NCBI GenBank assembly: GCA_014607495.2
Contig: CP053161.1
Coordinates: 4,225,115-4,289,114, forward strand
Length of the DNA: 64,000 nucleotides
Origin: Carposina sasakii
Taxonomy: Eukaryota > Arthropoda > Insecta > Lepidoptera > Carposinidae
Reading direction: 5' to 3'
Of the stretch, positions 47,195 to 57,850 are shown in pieces. The notes below the pieces were generated by a model. The model saw nothing but the letters and a program-made list of their open reading frames with translations. It ran no database searches and was not told where the DNA came from. Numbering within the stretch: the stretch's first letter is position 1; every line of letters starts with the position of its first letter. Made by a program: the position numbers and the translations under genes.

Positions 47195-47323
47195 GGGTGC
47201 CATAATAGGTATTACAAGCACTCACAATGGCTGACGCACCCTCTGCAGGAAATCAACGTGAGGCCGTTCACACTGCAGTCAATCGGACATTTGATGAAAA
47301 TGATCACGATACACAAGGAATAG
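47195..47323 (+). CDS. Possible 5' coding exon, unknown protein
   Basis: The sequence AAATCTTTTTGCAG looks like a splice acceptor, followed by 32 bases and then ATG at 47227 with the context CTCACAATGG. The frame MADAPSAGNQREAVHTAVNR, then TFDENDHDTQGI, runs to a donor-like ATAG|GTATGG at 47323/47324, leaving one base of the next codon. A stop (TAG, 47206) lies upstream in frame, so the ATG would be the true start. The peptide is hydrophilic and acidic at its end, with no domain seen. A second frame is also open across the piece, so coding is uncertain. Ret-D begins 15 bp after the donor. Confidence 0.35.
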   Translation, partial: GCHNRYYKHSQWLTHPLQEINVRPFTLQSIGHLMKMITIHKE

Positions 47324-47337
47324 GTATGGGTTATATT

Positions 47338-47512
47338 GCCATGTGGTGTCGGCAGAGTAGAATACTAGTAGCGCCACCACATGTCTGCCCGTGAGTTTCG
47401 TAAAGGGTTCCGGGAGGTGAGCAGCGCCTCCCGTGTTGAGAAGAAAGTCTGAAAATCAAACAGCGGTAACCAACCCGCCTGCCCGGCGACTATGGATAAA
47501 ACCCCCCCTATA
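47338..47512 (+). mobile_element. Ret-D retroposon, 3' end lost
   Basis: GTGGTGTCGGCAGAGTAGAA, CACATGTCTGCCCGTGAGTT, GGTAACCAACCCGCCTGCC, then a run of C and the 3' end missing. The LINE-derived tail is absent. Confidence 0.7.
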
Positions 47513-47639
47513 GCAGTAATTTCAAGTGCTCTTGATTCGTTCGCTTCCTCTTCCTCGTTTGCTTCCTTTGCAAAGTTAGTTTATCTATATAACTAAGGAC
47601 AGCAAGAGAACCTAGTTCTAAAAAAAAACAAAATAAACT

Positions 47640-47910
47640 TTCCCCCAACGTCCTACCAGCTCTATAGTGAGTGCCGACAGCGAGTGCTCACAAACGAAGT
47701 TACACAGTCAAGTAGGTAACGAGTGGGCCCGCCATTGTACCCTGGCACGTAACGCAGTCAGACGGAGTACGTAACGCGGTTACCGGCCGCCAGGGCGCAT
47801 GCTAATGTCGGCTGCGAAAAAAGTAAAAAGTTGAACTGTCACTGCCGGGTGGACGCGCGCGTTTCTGTTCCTTTTCAGAGACGTGCTTGCTCTCGTTTCA
47901 CCGAGAGTTT
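47640..47910. promoter_or_regulatory. GC-rich patch, possible regulatory region
   Basis: GGTTACCGGCCGCCAGGGCG, CGGGTGGACGCGCGCGTTTC and a GTAACG phrase repeated four times at about 47715-47785 (GGTAACGAG, CGTAACGCAG, CGTAACGCGG). No exon was recognised. It lies downstream of the possible exon at 47195-47323. Confidence 0.25.
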
Positions 47911-48760
47911 TATGCATAGGTACTGATTTTTGGAGGGGTTACTGTGAACTAGGTTATTTTGGTTTCATTTATTTTATAAAAGTTACATTTGAGTGAATTG
48001 CAGAGGCGTATTTTTTTCGCGGCGTCACTGAAAATGCGGTATTTTGTGGAATATTTCTGTGTAATTATATTTTTTTTAATAGTAGGTACTTGTGTACCTA
48101 CGCTAATGAGGCAATAATTAAAAATCTCCTGTATAAAATATTTAAAGATATAAAAAATAATTAACCACTCATTCCATATTTTGGTGGTCTGTCCACAATC
48201 TACTTTGATGTGTATTTTCATTGTTTAATGAAAAAACGTAAGAAATAATACAAATCTAATATTATTTTCTGAACATATTGAGTTAACTAATTCTACTAAT
48301 TAATAGTACAATCAGGGTATTTAGAACCACAGTTAAATTTAAAATATCGATAAAAGAGCTGTCCGAGCGAAATACACAATTTTGGTGGAAATTATAAAAG
48401 GGACTCTTTACATCCCTACGGTGCGTTTCGAAGAACCAGGATCTTATCCCTATTTTAAGCATGTCCTGGTCACCCACTCATCGTGATCAGTTCTGCTCCA
48501 CGTGCTATAGTTTTCCCGTCAGAAATTTATGAAATCTTTTTCAGATAACTGCGACAGTTTTTTTGCAATAATGGTGTCCGAATTTAAAATATTGGTAAAA
48601 CTTGTAACAGACAATTAAAAGAGAAGCAAAAAGCGTAAATACTTATTTACGAAGTGTCATTACTTATTTACGAAAAACCACAAAATTTCAATTTTGGTGT
48701 GGCTATTTTGGTGGTATTACTGTATTCACCAAAATTGCTGTTGGTAACCAAAATTGTAAA
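47911..48760. other. No gene seen; TTTTGGTG motif cluster
   Basis: ATTTTGGTGG or its complement recurs at about 48177, 48380, 48692, 48708 and 48729, a loose cluster near the broken LINE. The open frame 47949-48221 is AT-driven. Confidence 0.35.
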
Positions 48761-50385
48761 ATCTCCGCCGTCTATCGGTTCTACGACAGATGTGGCCAGA
48801 ACACAGTCTTCTGCTAGATAATTGTTTCGGCCTTGGTCCATTAGCGAGATTCCGAGCCTTTCCATGACATTTCCGTAGCTTTCGGAGTGAAATGCAATCG
48901 GTGGGCCAGTCCCACCGTAAGGTTCCACGTCTCGGCTTCGTAGTCATGACTGGTAGGGCGTACTGATCGAACACCTTAGTCTTGAGGCATTGTGGCAAGA
49001 ATGACTCAAAGATATGACTCAAAGATATAATAACTTTCCAAACGCATCCCAGCCAAGCTGCACTCTTCTGGAGAATTCCCCCTTGAAGTTCAAACTTCTG
49101 AGCAACTTCTAGGGCTACACCTTACAACCGACTCAGAAATGATGTGCCCATTGAACATGACCTTATCCAGGTGTATCCCGAGTCCCACATGCATCAAAGC
49201 AGCATTGAGACTAGACAGTATTTCAGGCAGGTCTTGTAGCTAATCAGCCATTAAAATTATATTATCAAAGAAAAGCGTGAGATATTCACAATTAATGTTG
49301 ACGTCGTTCTGAAGCGTTTTGAAGAGTTTCTCCACCGCGGTGGTGAAGAGTTTCGATGATAAATATGATATCACCCTGTCTTACATCTCGGAGTAGTCGG
49401 ATTGATACTGTTTGGTAGGTTTAGATTTGAATGGACATTGTTGCCATTTGGTAGATATTTCTCAGTACCTCCATATACCGCTAGTTAATTTGGAATCGCT
49501 GCAAAGTATTCCAAGGAGTCGAAGACTCATTCAAAGTCCACAAAAGCAATATACATCCTCTGACTTCTGCATAACCTGCCGTACAGTATGGATGTGACCC
49601 ACGGTTTTTTACGAAATCTGGCCTGTTCCGGTGACTGGATGGCGTCAAATCTTAATGCCAGATGATTCGTAACGACTCTCAAGAATGAATTATAGATGTG
49701 GCTCAGGAGTGTGATCGGCCGATAGTTTTTGATGAGCGTTTTGTATCCCTTCTTGAAAAACAGTGCAACTACACCTAGTCTGCTCATCATCTTCATTGGC
49801 CATTATGGAGTTAAATTACCTCTTCTGCTCCTCAAGGACCGGTTTTCCCTCAGCTCACCGGGAAGACGGAGTGGCCTCTGAGCTTCCTAATGCTCAGAGG
49901 CCAATCCGTTCTCCCGTGAGCCTTCCCATTCTTAAGCTGTCTGAGAGCCACCCCGATTACGTCTATATCTTCGTCAGTAAAGTAACGGGAGAGTGGAGCT
50001 CTGGAGCGCTGTCAGGAGACGCATTGGCGCATGCCAGGCGTAGAAATCCTCAATATCAGCGAGAACCTCTAGTATAGGTGTGACTCTTTGGCCATTCGAG
50101 GTTCGGAGCTTTGTCAGGTGACTCCTTCCCTGCTAAAGACTTTCGACCCCGATTTTTCTCAATCGCCTCCTGATCGAAGCGCATTTTCCAGCTTTGGAGG
50201 TCGCGTCTCACCATGCTCTGCATCTTTTTGTTGAGCGATTGGTGATCTGGCAAAACATCCTCTGGTGTTTCCCATTTAAGTCACATCAGTCTCTCTTGCT
50301 AGAAAGTTTGGACTTCTTATCTGGTCGCCATTTCCAAAAGTGCTTCATTCCCACTTCGCTTACAACAACATCGATTATTCCTTGT
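48760..50385 (-). pseudogene. Decayed RTE-type LINE (reverse transcriptase ORF)
   Basis: On minus, three collinear pieces match an RTE LINE protein. MVRRDLQSWK and EAIEKNRGRK at 50056-50253 belong to the region between endonuclease and polymerase. NYRPITLLSHIYNSFLRVVT and AFVDFE at 49527-49796 are reverse transcriptase motifs. PQCLKTKVFDQYALPVMTT and MERLGISLMDQ at 48668-49022 come from the C-terminal part. They lie in different frames with stops. The catalytic FADD box reads FFDN at 49261-49272, so the enzyme is dead. The endonuclease and the 3' tail are missing. The element would once have copied itself and possibly Ret-D. Confidence 0.85.
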
Positions 50386-50389
50386 AAGT

Positions 50390-50578
50390 CCTAGACGATA
50401 TTTATCTATATTATTGTATGTAGTTCTTAAGTTTTTTTTCATGTTATTCGTTTCTATTGTACGGCACTAAGCTATTTTTTTCCAGAAATTGGGTTAACTG
50501 GTAGAAAATGCTTTATAGCATTAAGTTCGTCCATGTACAAAAATTATTGGTACAATAAAGTGTTTATTATTATTATTT
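50390..50578 (+). repeat. LINE 3' end (AATAAAG tail), best copy
   Basis: GTTAACTGGTAGAAAATGCT, TTATAGCATTAAGTTCG, TTGGTACAATAAAGTGTTTA, then (TTA)n. This 3' UTR type belongs to jockey/R1-like LINEs of moths, on the opposite strand from the RTE LINE next to it. Confidence 0.65.
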
Positions 50579-51014
50579 ATTGTACTATTCAATAAGATTA
50601 CATTGTCACTGTAATACTGTAGGGGTAAAAAATCAAAACGCAACTCTACCCAAACATCACAATTGCGGTAACATAAGCCGCGACCAAACTAACAACTTAT
50701 CAATAACGGAATTATGTTATAAAAGGAACCTATTATGGTATAAACGCCTTATATTTCACACCGATACTAAGATATTTATCGGAATCATGCCCCGGGGTGA
50801 CCCAGGTGGGCGGGTGTCGGTTTACCTTGGAATATGACGCCTTTGAATTGAGCCTTTAAAATTCTTCGCACTCCCTAAAAGTAGGGATAGTATTGTTCGT
50901 AGTAAGTAAGTAAGTCACATTACGTCTACTTAGTAAAAGGTCCCAGTAGTCCCTACAATGTGGTTTAGTAATCTCTACATTTTTGTTAGGTTTACTTACC
51001 TACCTACCACAATG

Positions 51015-51345
51015 TTTACCAGTGGTTAAGACGTGCACTTCCCAAGCGGGGGGCGTAAGTTCGATCCCAGTCACGGGTTTGTACCAATGAATTTATTTAA
51101 TGTACAGATTTTAATGTTGTAAAATTGTCACTTAGCTCGTGCCTTGGAAAGCACGTAAAACCGTTGGTCTTGAGCCTGATCTCTCTCCGGTCGTGTCGGC
51201 TTTCTGTCCCATCGGACTATGAGAGTGAGGAAATAGAGAGTGCATCTGTGTTTGTGCACTATAATATCTTCTGCGTACCTGGCCAATCTCCGTAGAGACT
51301 GGTCGCCTTGGCCGAAATACGGTCGGAGATCATCATACAATAAAT
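51015..51345 (+). mobile_element. SINE-B, full length, tRNA-derived
   Basis: Head with CCAGTGGTTAAGACGTGCAC (A box region) and GTTCGATCCCAGTCACGG (B box), then GTACCAATGAATTTATTTAA, TTGTCACTTAGCTCGTGCC, TAAAACCGTTGGTCTTGAGC and a CGGAGATCATCATAC tail. It shows that the headless copies at 16131 and 58317 are 5'-truncated SINEs. Confidence 0.85.
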
Positions 51346-52230
51346 AGATAGTGCAGTGCCTACAAATAGCTATTAGCAAATTCTAATGTATGTGGACCTG
51401 TATAGTTATTGCTCTAGTTCTCTATCCCAGAATAATGACACCTATCTCGGCTCTCACCGGTTTCCTATTTGTTATGGAGGACTGGACAAGTCTGACTGAA
51501 ACTAGGTTCAAACAGAAATGCTATATGTTTATTAGATACCTAATGTAATGTGTACTAACAAACTTTTCTATATAAAACTTTTAGTTTTTTATAATCACAT
51601 TCATTACAAAGTTGATTAAAAACAAGTAGGTGCTTACTTACGAAAAATACGAAAGAAAATATCAGACAAAAATAATGTGATTGTTAAAGTGAATCTACTT
51701 TTTATGAAAGAGCTTCGAATTCGAAGGTGATTTTACTATACCAAAATAATAATTTTATTGGGGTCACCTCTGACCACCCAAATGATTATATTCGCGGATG
51801 ATTATCGGACACTAAAGAGTTGACGTTATATCACCTGGGTGATCATAGTGGAATAGACCACCTAGTCTGAAATAAACAACGATCTTATTGACTGGTAAAG
51901 TCAAATATGAATGAATAAAAAGCTAGCGAAGATACGTTTCTCTAAGTATGTTAAACATTACCTATACACCCGTCAGTTTTCTATATAACTCCCAAAAAGA
52001 AACAAATTAGATTTAAAAGCTGCATCCACTCGGGGCCATTCTCAGCACGTTGCCGTTGTCACCCCGGGACTCCATAATACCTCATTGTGGCAGCTATCGC
52101 GCCACCTACCGGGGGAGCTTGGTATTGTCATGTTAACTAAGGGGTGGTGCGTGGACGCGTAATTATCCTGGTGTTATGTACGTGATTTTGAAATTTGGTA
52201 TTCTATATGCAGTGTTATAAGCGGAAGCAG
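51346..52230. other. No gene seen
   Basis: AT-rich. A GC-richer phrase at 52020-52160 (TTGCCGTTGTCACCCCGGGA, CCACCTACCGGGGGAGC) has no recognised frame. Confidence 0.35.
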
Positions 52231-52412
52231 ACCCCTGATTACGTAAAAGCAATAGCAATGCCGAAGCAAAGCGATAGCGAAAATTGTACAATATTCGCCT
52301 TGAAATGTCAAAGTTCCTTCGAAATTCATTTTACGGAATTTGACAAGCAATCAGCGATTTTTGTACAATTTTCGCTATCGCTTTGCTTTTGCTAGTTAGG
52401 TAATAAGGGGGC
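52231..52412. mobile_element. MITE-P foldback element
   Basis: Left CCCCTGATTACGTAAAAGCA, right TAGTTAGGTAATAAGGGGG. The arms share AAGCAAAGCGATAGCGAAAA and its complement, then TTGTACAA. It ends exactly where the SINE begins. The open frame 52195-52395 is in it. The same family is nested at 62431-62831. Confidence 0.8.
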
Positions 52413-52670
52413 GGTGATAGCCTAGTGGTTAAGACGTGCGCCTATCAGTCGGAAGGCGTGGGTTCGATCCCAGTCACGGGCCTGTACCACTGAATTTATT
52501 TCATGTACGGATTTTCTAAAAATTGTCACTATACCCGAGGAGGGTTGGCGTCAGGCAGCCTGCCGGTCGTAAAACAGATGCCAAATACTTGGCAATATGA
52601 GTTTCGAAAGAAACCATAATGCACCGACCCCATAACCTAATGGAATAAGGGCAGGAAGATGATGTATGCT
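52413..52670 (+). mobile_element. tRNA-derived SINE related to SINE-B
   Basis: GGTGATAGCCTAGTGGTTAA has a good A box (TAGCCTAGTGG), and GTGGGTTCGATCCCAGTCAC a B box. The body differs from SINE-B after TTGTCAC: GAGGAGGGTTGGCGTCAGG, GCCGGTCGTAAAACAGATG, ending GGGCAGGAAGATGATGTA. SINE-B and this one share a head and differ downstream. Confidence 0.8.
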
Positions 52671-52730
52671 AATATGCAGTTTTATCAGGTTAGGTATGTA
52701 AAGAGTTAGTTTCATGGAATAACTCCTATG

Positions 52731-52883
52731 CAGGGCCGGCCCACCCATACGGCGAACGGAGCAGTCGCTCCAGGCGCCAAATCCTAGAGGGCGCCTAAAT
52801 GGTAAAGATATAGGTATACGATATTATATTCGTATATTAATTAGATCTCGCTCCATTCTAAAATTTACTTCGGGCCGGCGTTG
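52731..52883. mobile_element. hAT-type mini-element with 8-bp target duplication
   Basis: Starts CAGGGCCGGCCCACCC and ends CTTCGGGCCGGCGTTG. The inverted ends share CCGGCCC. The 8-bp flanks CTCCTATG at 52723-52730 and 52884-52891 are identical, as expected for hAT insertions. 153 bp, no coding sequence. Confidence 0.85.
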
Positions 52884-52891
52884 CTCCTATG

Positions 52892-53117
52892 CCTGATTAT
52901 GGAAATCACATTCTTTTTCTACTTATACAGTAACAGAAATAATGTATTCCAGAATATCACCTAGAATGGAATAGACCGATTATATTTGGGGTTTATTTAT
53001 AGTGTTTTTTCTAAAGTGATGATAGCGAAGGAACTGGATAAGATTTTCATAAATCAACGTAAAACGAGAGAGATAGAGAAGACTGCAATAGGTAGCTAGG
53101 TACCTACGGCTACATTT
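52892..53117. other. No gene seen
   Basis: Short AT-rich spacer with no feature recognised. Confidence 0.4.
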
Positions 53118-53445
53118 AATTCGGTTATCCTAAACTACCCTGGTCATAGAGGAATAAGATGTCATCGCTATGACAGGGTAGTTTAGGATAACCGAATCGA
53201 ATTAGCACTCTTACTAATGTCATACTAACTGTTTCGATGCACCATTAGACTTTCCGGTACCTCACAATTCCAGTCCTTGACACTTAGATTCTATTAGTGT
53301 AATGTATAGTAATGTATTGTACCGTATAGTAATGCAATCTAAGTGTCAAGGACTGGAATTCTGAGGCACCGAAAAGTCTAATGGTGCATCAAAACTGTTA
53401 GTATGATATTAGGACTCTATGTTTACATCTTATTCCTCTATGCCC
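53118..53445. mobile_element. Compound palindromic element
   Basis: Inner hairpin 1: AATTCGGTTATCCTAAACTA and its inverse GTAGTTTAGGATAACCGAAT at 53118-53149 and 53168-53203. Hairpin 2: CATACTAACTGTTTCGATGC..CTTAGATT (53221-53290) against AATCTAAG..GCATCAAAACTGTTAGTATG (53337-53405). An outer pair ATAGAGGAATAAGATGT / ACATCTTATTCCTCTAT frames 53145-53441. One element has landed inside another. Confidence 0.75.
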
Positions 53446-53965
53446 TGGTAAAACTACAGACAGGTGCCTGATTAGTCTTATTAAACCTGATAAGAAGTCC
53501 ACCTACGCGTTCAGTGACGCAGTTAACAGCTATTTTTACATCACTACGGATTTACTTTATTATAATCCACCATTTTCTTCCATTTCAGCTAGACCTGTAC
53601 CTACAAACATATTCCATGCCCGATTCCGCCTAGATATTACGATATAACACGTCAGAGGGGTCGGTGGAACGTGCCGATGTGCCTCTGCCATCACCCCCTC
53701 TACTAGGGGTGGCATAACTTTACTGTCTTTGGAAGAACGTATCATTTTTATTTTTTATGCATCTGGTAGATATGTGTCTAAAATATTCATATCCTTCCTA
53801 CCTATTGTTTTAATATGTGTCAACTACCTACATCACAAACAAGAACTCTGCGATATAGAAATTAATTTTGCAAGGCAATGCCGATTGAATATTGCGTACT
53901 TGTAAACAATACTAGCTGCTGGTAATTATTACGAAAAGTTCAGCTACTTTTTTTATCAACTGAAC
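53446..53965. other. No gene seen
   Basis: AT-rich. The minus frame at 53560-53745 is not recognised. Confidence 0.35.
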
Positions 53966-53971
53966 TGCATT

Positions 53972-54075
53972 TAGAGAAGGACATCTCACAGCCACGTTTA
54001 ATATAGCAGGCTTGTTTGCTCATCATCCCTGACTGAGAGGAGATGCAGCTGATGTATTCTAGTGAAGCCAGGATT
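53972..54075 (-). repeat. Ret-E, diverged and deleted
   Basis: CATCTCACAGCCACGTTTAA, CATCATCCCTGACTGAGAGG and GATGCAGCTGATGTATTCTA match Ret-E, with the centre lost. Confidence 0.6.
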
Positions 54076-54429
54076 ACAGATCAGAAGGCACAGGTACTAC
54101 TCGAATATATTAGTGTGTATAAAGGTATTAATCGACCTCAATCTCCACGGTAGCTTTACACAATGATTTTTCCTTATCAGAGTTCCATAAATCATATCCC
54201 AGCGGATTTAAATGCGCTCTCCATATTTCTGGTCGTTATAGGCCATGACTGGGCAAACTGACTGTCGTCGTCGCGTCGTCGTCGGGTTATTATCCTGAGT
54301 GCCCCTGTCTGGTCGCAGCCTTAATTTGTTTTAATTCTTGACGGGGTTATGTATGCAGTGATGTGAAGATGCTGTAAAGCCAATGGTTGCAATTTCCACT
54401 ATAGCTCGGTACCCTAGAAAGTATACATA
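54076..54429. other. No gene seen; CGT microsatellite
   Basis: A (CGT)n-like run GTCGTCGTCGCGTCGTCGTC lies at about 54264-54285. Confidence 0.4.
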
Positions 54430-54692
54430 TACAGGGTGTAACAGAAAGGGTATATTAAGCGAAAAGCTATATAAATAGCCCACTATAGAGAACCTATTTC
54501 CAAAATTTGAGACTCGAAATCACAGGTTTATTTTTCAAGATTGTATGAACAATCCTGAGTTGTATAGGAATTCTCATACTATCTGGAAAAATAAACATGT
54601 GATTTCAAGTCTGAAATTTTGTGGATAGGTTCCTTTTAGTCGGCTATTTACATAGCTTTTCGCTTAACATACCCCTTTTGTTACACCCTGTA
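54430..54692. mobile_element. TR-A palindromic MITE, copy 5
   Basis: TACAGGGTGTAACA left, TGTTACACCCTGTA right, TA outside both. Arms of about 120 bp. The frame 54621-54848 spans its end and is not a gene. Confidence 0.85.
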
Positions 54693-54693
54693 T

Positions 54694-55105
54694 ACATACA
54701 TACATATGCACACTGCTGTGTTCCCAAAATGTGGTGGCCAGAACTGCAAGATCATAAAGGAGGTCCCCCAGCCGCGTTTACCATACGTCACACATGTAAA
54801 CGATCAGAGGGCGTAGTGCGAGTTTTCACTTCGAACTCGTTCGCGTAAACGTAAACTATTCCACCAATCACAGCGTGCCGTTGTTCTAACTCTTATTACA
54901 TCACGTCATCATGTCATAATGTGATTGGTTGGCTGTTTTACGTTATCGCGAAAGAGTTCGAAGTGAAAACTCGCACTACGCCCTCAGTAACAAGTTGCTA
55001 GCTTATCGCCTAAGAGAAAGTCCGAGTTCCTCAGTCGACTCTTACGACATGCACGGAAGGAGATGCAGCTGATGTATTCTAGTGAAGCCCCGCATCAGGA
55101 CTGGG
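54694..55105 (-). mobile_element. Ret-E retroposon split by a nested MITE
   Basis: Tail (TACA)n and GTTCCCAAAATGTGGTGGCC to AAACGATCA on the left; GTAACAAGTTGCTAGCTTAT, CTTACGACATGCACGGAAGG and CCCCGCATCAGGAC on the right. Removing 54809-54983 and one flank copy joins them into a normal Ret-E, so the MITE arrived later. Confidence 0.85.
54809..54983. mobile_element. MITE nested in Ret-E, about 40-bp inverted repeats
   Basis: GGGCGTAGTGCGAGTTTTCA then CTTCGAACTC on the left are mirrored without mismatch for about 30 bp at the right end (GAGTTCGAAGTGAAAACTCG then CACTACGCCC). Flanks TCAGA (54804-54808) and TCAGT (54984-54988) look like a short target duplication of 4-5 bp. Superfamily not assigned. 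Confidence 0.85.
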
Positions 55106-57755
55106 CATTCTATTTCGATAAAAATTCCATGTAATAAAAGTAATTCCACCACCCTGTAGGTATACCTATTGGTCGTCGCTGTGAAAATGGCACAAAAGGA
55201 TAGCTTTCAAATGAAATAAAAAATCCTTTAGTTCTCTACATACTCAATTATCTCTGTGTCCTGCCCATACAAATGATAATATACCTGGGTGAATTTCCCA
55301 GGTACGTTTTTAGCGCGGCGTGGATGAAAATCGTACTGGAAAGTGCAAAATGCACATTTATTAATTTTTTTTCATTAAGTTCAGACAGTTATCTAGACTA
55401 ACGTTTAAAACTTAAGACCAAAATCTATTTGTTTACGCATTAAAAAAATTATCAAAGGCTCTAAATCTAATTGCGGTGCTATGTCCCCACTTCATTTGCA
55501 AAAATAAATTTGGCTATTTAAATTTTCGGGTGAATTAATTTTACAGAATACATACATATTTTAAAAATACATTAAATAACACTATTATTTACACCATTAG
55601 CAGTAATTTAACTTAACCCGGTAGTACCTGTAACAGCTTTTTAAAAATGTCCCGCGGAAAAAGTCAATAACGCTGGCGCATTTTGAACATTACACTATTT
55701 CATCATAATGAATGAGATAGATGCTAAGCTATCTTTCCCCGCACTGCTCTGTCAAGCCATCGTATACCAAGTACAAGGATGTTTGATACACTGAACAGTT
55801 TTCCCGCCAAAAACGTAAGTATAACCTGCGGTGGCGCAGGAATACAAATTTATCATATAACGGTGTCATGTGTATTTAAAAAACTAAAAGGCTGTTTAAC
55901 AAGAAATTTTACAGATGATTAAAGATTAGATGTATCGACGTAATTGCAAATGAATTATTACAATTAAAATAATAGTGTCCGTTATAATTTGAAATTTGTT
56001 ACTTAATTCTAAGTACGGTGTCGCAACTCCAGTGGCTCCGGTGGCAAAAAAGAGGGCCACCGTAATATAATAATGTCACCGTAATTGATATTTTGTCTTT
56101 TTGTATACAGGATGACTGGAAAACGGGTATTATTTCTATTGAGATGTAAAAGTACAGCCCATTTTCTACCTTCATGGGTAGGAAGACCCATTAAAAAAAT
56201 TACGGCTTCAGGGTTATGCCCCATTTTGTAATGTTTTTAAAATCACCTTATTATTAAATGGAAATGCATAAAAAACTAAAATACGTGTATATTTCAGTAA
56301 TTCAACTAGATAAATAAATAATCATTGGAGACAAAACAACAGACATTAACTTGGCATTGTCAAAGTACAATTACCAAAAGGTTTATAATTTTTTTTCCTG
56401 ATTCTTTCCTATTCATTCAAAATAATTATTTCACGTAATTCGCACACTTAATGAAACTAAATTCAAAAGGTATAATTATGAAAAAGCTTACCAACAGCTG
56501 ACTAATAAGAATTTTAAAAGTGCTATCCTATGGCGCGACAACCTTTTTTAACAAGTAACCTAAGTTTGTAGTCAAATTTAAAAAATACAAAGTTGATGAA
56601 CTGACATTATAATATATATATTATGGCATAGGAATCTTACTGCTATCCAAAGGCCTTTTCATGATGCAGTTCAACTCGAATCGAGGTCATACCGCCACCT
56701 CCATCTCGTCTTACTCCTACCCCAGGCAGCCGCTCTGTAGCATCCAGCCAGTTGCACTGTTCGTCTATCTTTCGGTGTCTAAACGACTAACATGGCCGGC
56801 ACTTTTACTGTCCAGTTCCTTTTTGGTAGGCGATTAGCATACCTAATGGTGTTCCTGATGCAGTCTGAGCACTGTAGGTCAATCGATAGACAGCATAAGC
56901 ACACATATCGACAAGTAGACGTTATAAGATCATAGGAAGGGAACCGTTCCTAAATGAACTAAGTTCTTCCAGGCACTTAAGATTCATCTCTCAATATTAA
57001 TAGCTGACCAATAAGAATGTAATATTTTTCTGAGTCCTGACTGTTCTCAGAAAAAATATCTATATAGATATATTGTATATTGAATATTCTACTGGCCTAA
57101 GTAGGTGTACTCATGCACATAATTATTATCTACTTCAATCCCACGTTTTGTGATATTGATTATGACTTGGCCTTTAGTTCAACCTCAAGGAAACCACCCA
57201 AAATTGCTACTATAAATGAACAGTTACGAATAAACCCGAGTAACTTTGTGATAAACCCGAGTAGCTTGAACAAGTACGCCTGATGATAACAGAAGAGTTC
57301 TACATTCTACTTGCCTCAATATAACACTGCTATAGGCTGTAGCGCCACGGAATGTAATTTTTGAAACCTATATTGGTCAGCTGCTAGTAAGCTTTCTCAT
57401 AATAAATTACACCTTTTTGAGTAGCTTATTAAATAAAGAATTTAGTTTGATAAAGGGTACGCATGACGCAGTATATTATTTTGAAAGAGTAGGGGCTTAA
57501 TTGGCAAAAACATTTAACAAATTTAGCTTGACCATTCCATGTTGATAGATTTTTGGGAGGTCAAAGTATAAAATGTGATTTATTTCTTATATGCCATTCT
57601 ACTCATCTAAAAGGAGATTTTTAAAAAAATAATAAAATGTCATATCTCCGACACTGTGAATTTCCGGATGGGGTGTTCCTTATATATAAAGGTAGCTAAC
57701 GAGGTGCACTTTCAAATGTGAAAAGAAATGATCCTTATTTCTGGTTTTCGAAGAT
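55106..57755. other. Long stretch with no gene; possible repeat block
   Basis: Phrases such as AATATACCTGGGTGAATTTC (55280), CCTTCATGGGTAGGAAGACC (56171) and GGCTTCAGGGTTATGCCCCA (56204) look repeat-like, but no second copy is in this window. An ATATAGATATAT patch lies at 57061. No coding exon was seen. The minus frame at 56009-56224 is unsupported. Confidence 0.4.
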
Positions 57756-57759
57756 TTTA

Positions 57760-57850
57760 CGTACATATAAATAAATACGGCTAGGTTCCTGAAATGGTGT
57801 AGTCAGAACTGCGAGATCTTATAGGAGATACCATGGCCACTACGTTTTAT
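57760..57850 (-). repeat. Ret-E tail fragment
   Basis: CGGCTAGGTTCCTGAAATGG, TGTAGTCAGAACTGCGAGATC and GATACCATGGCCACTACGTTT match the tail half of Ret-E. Confidence 0.55.
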
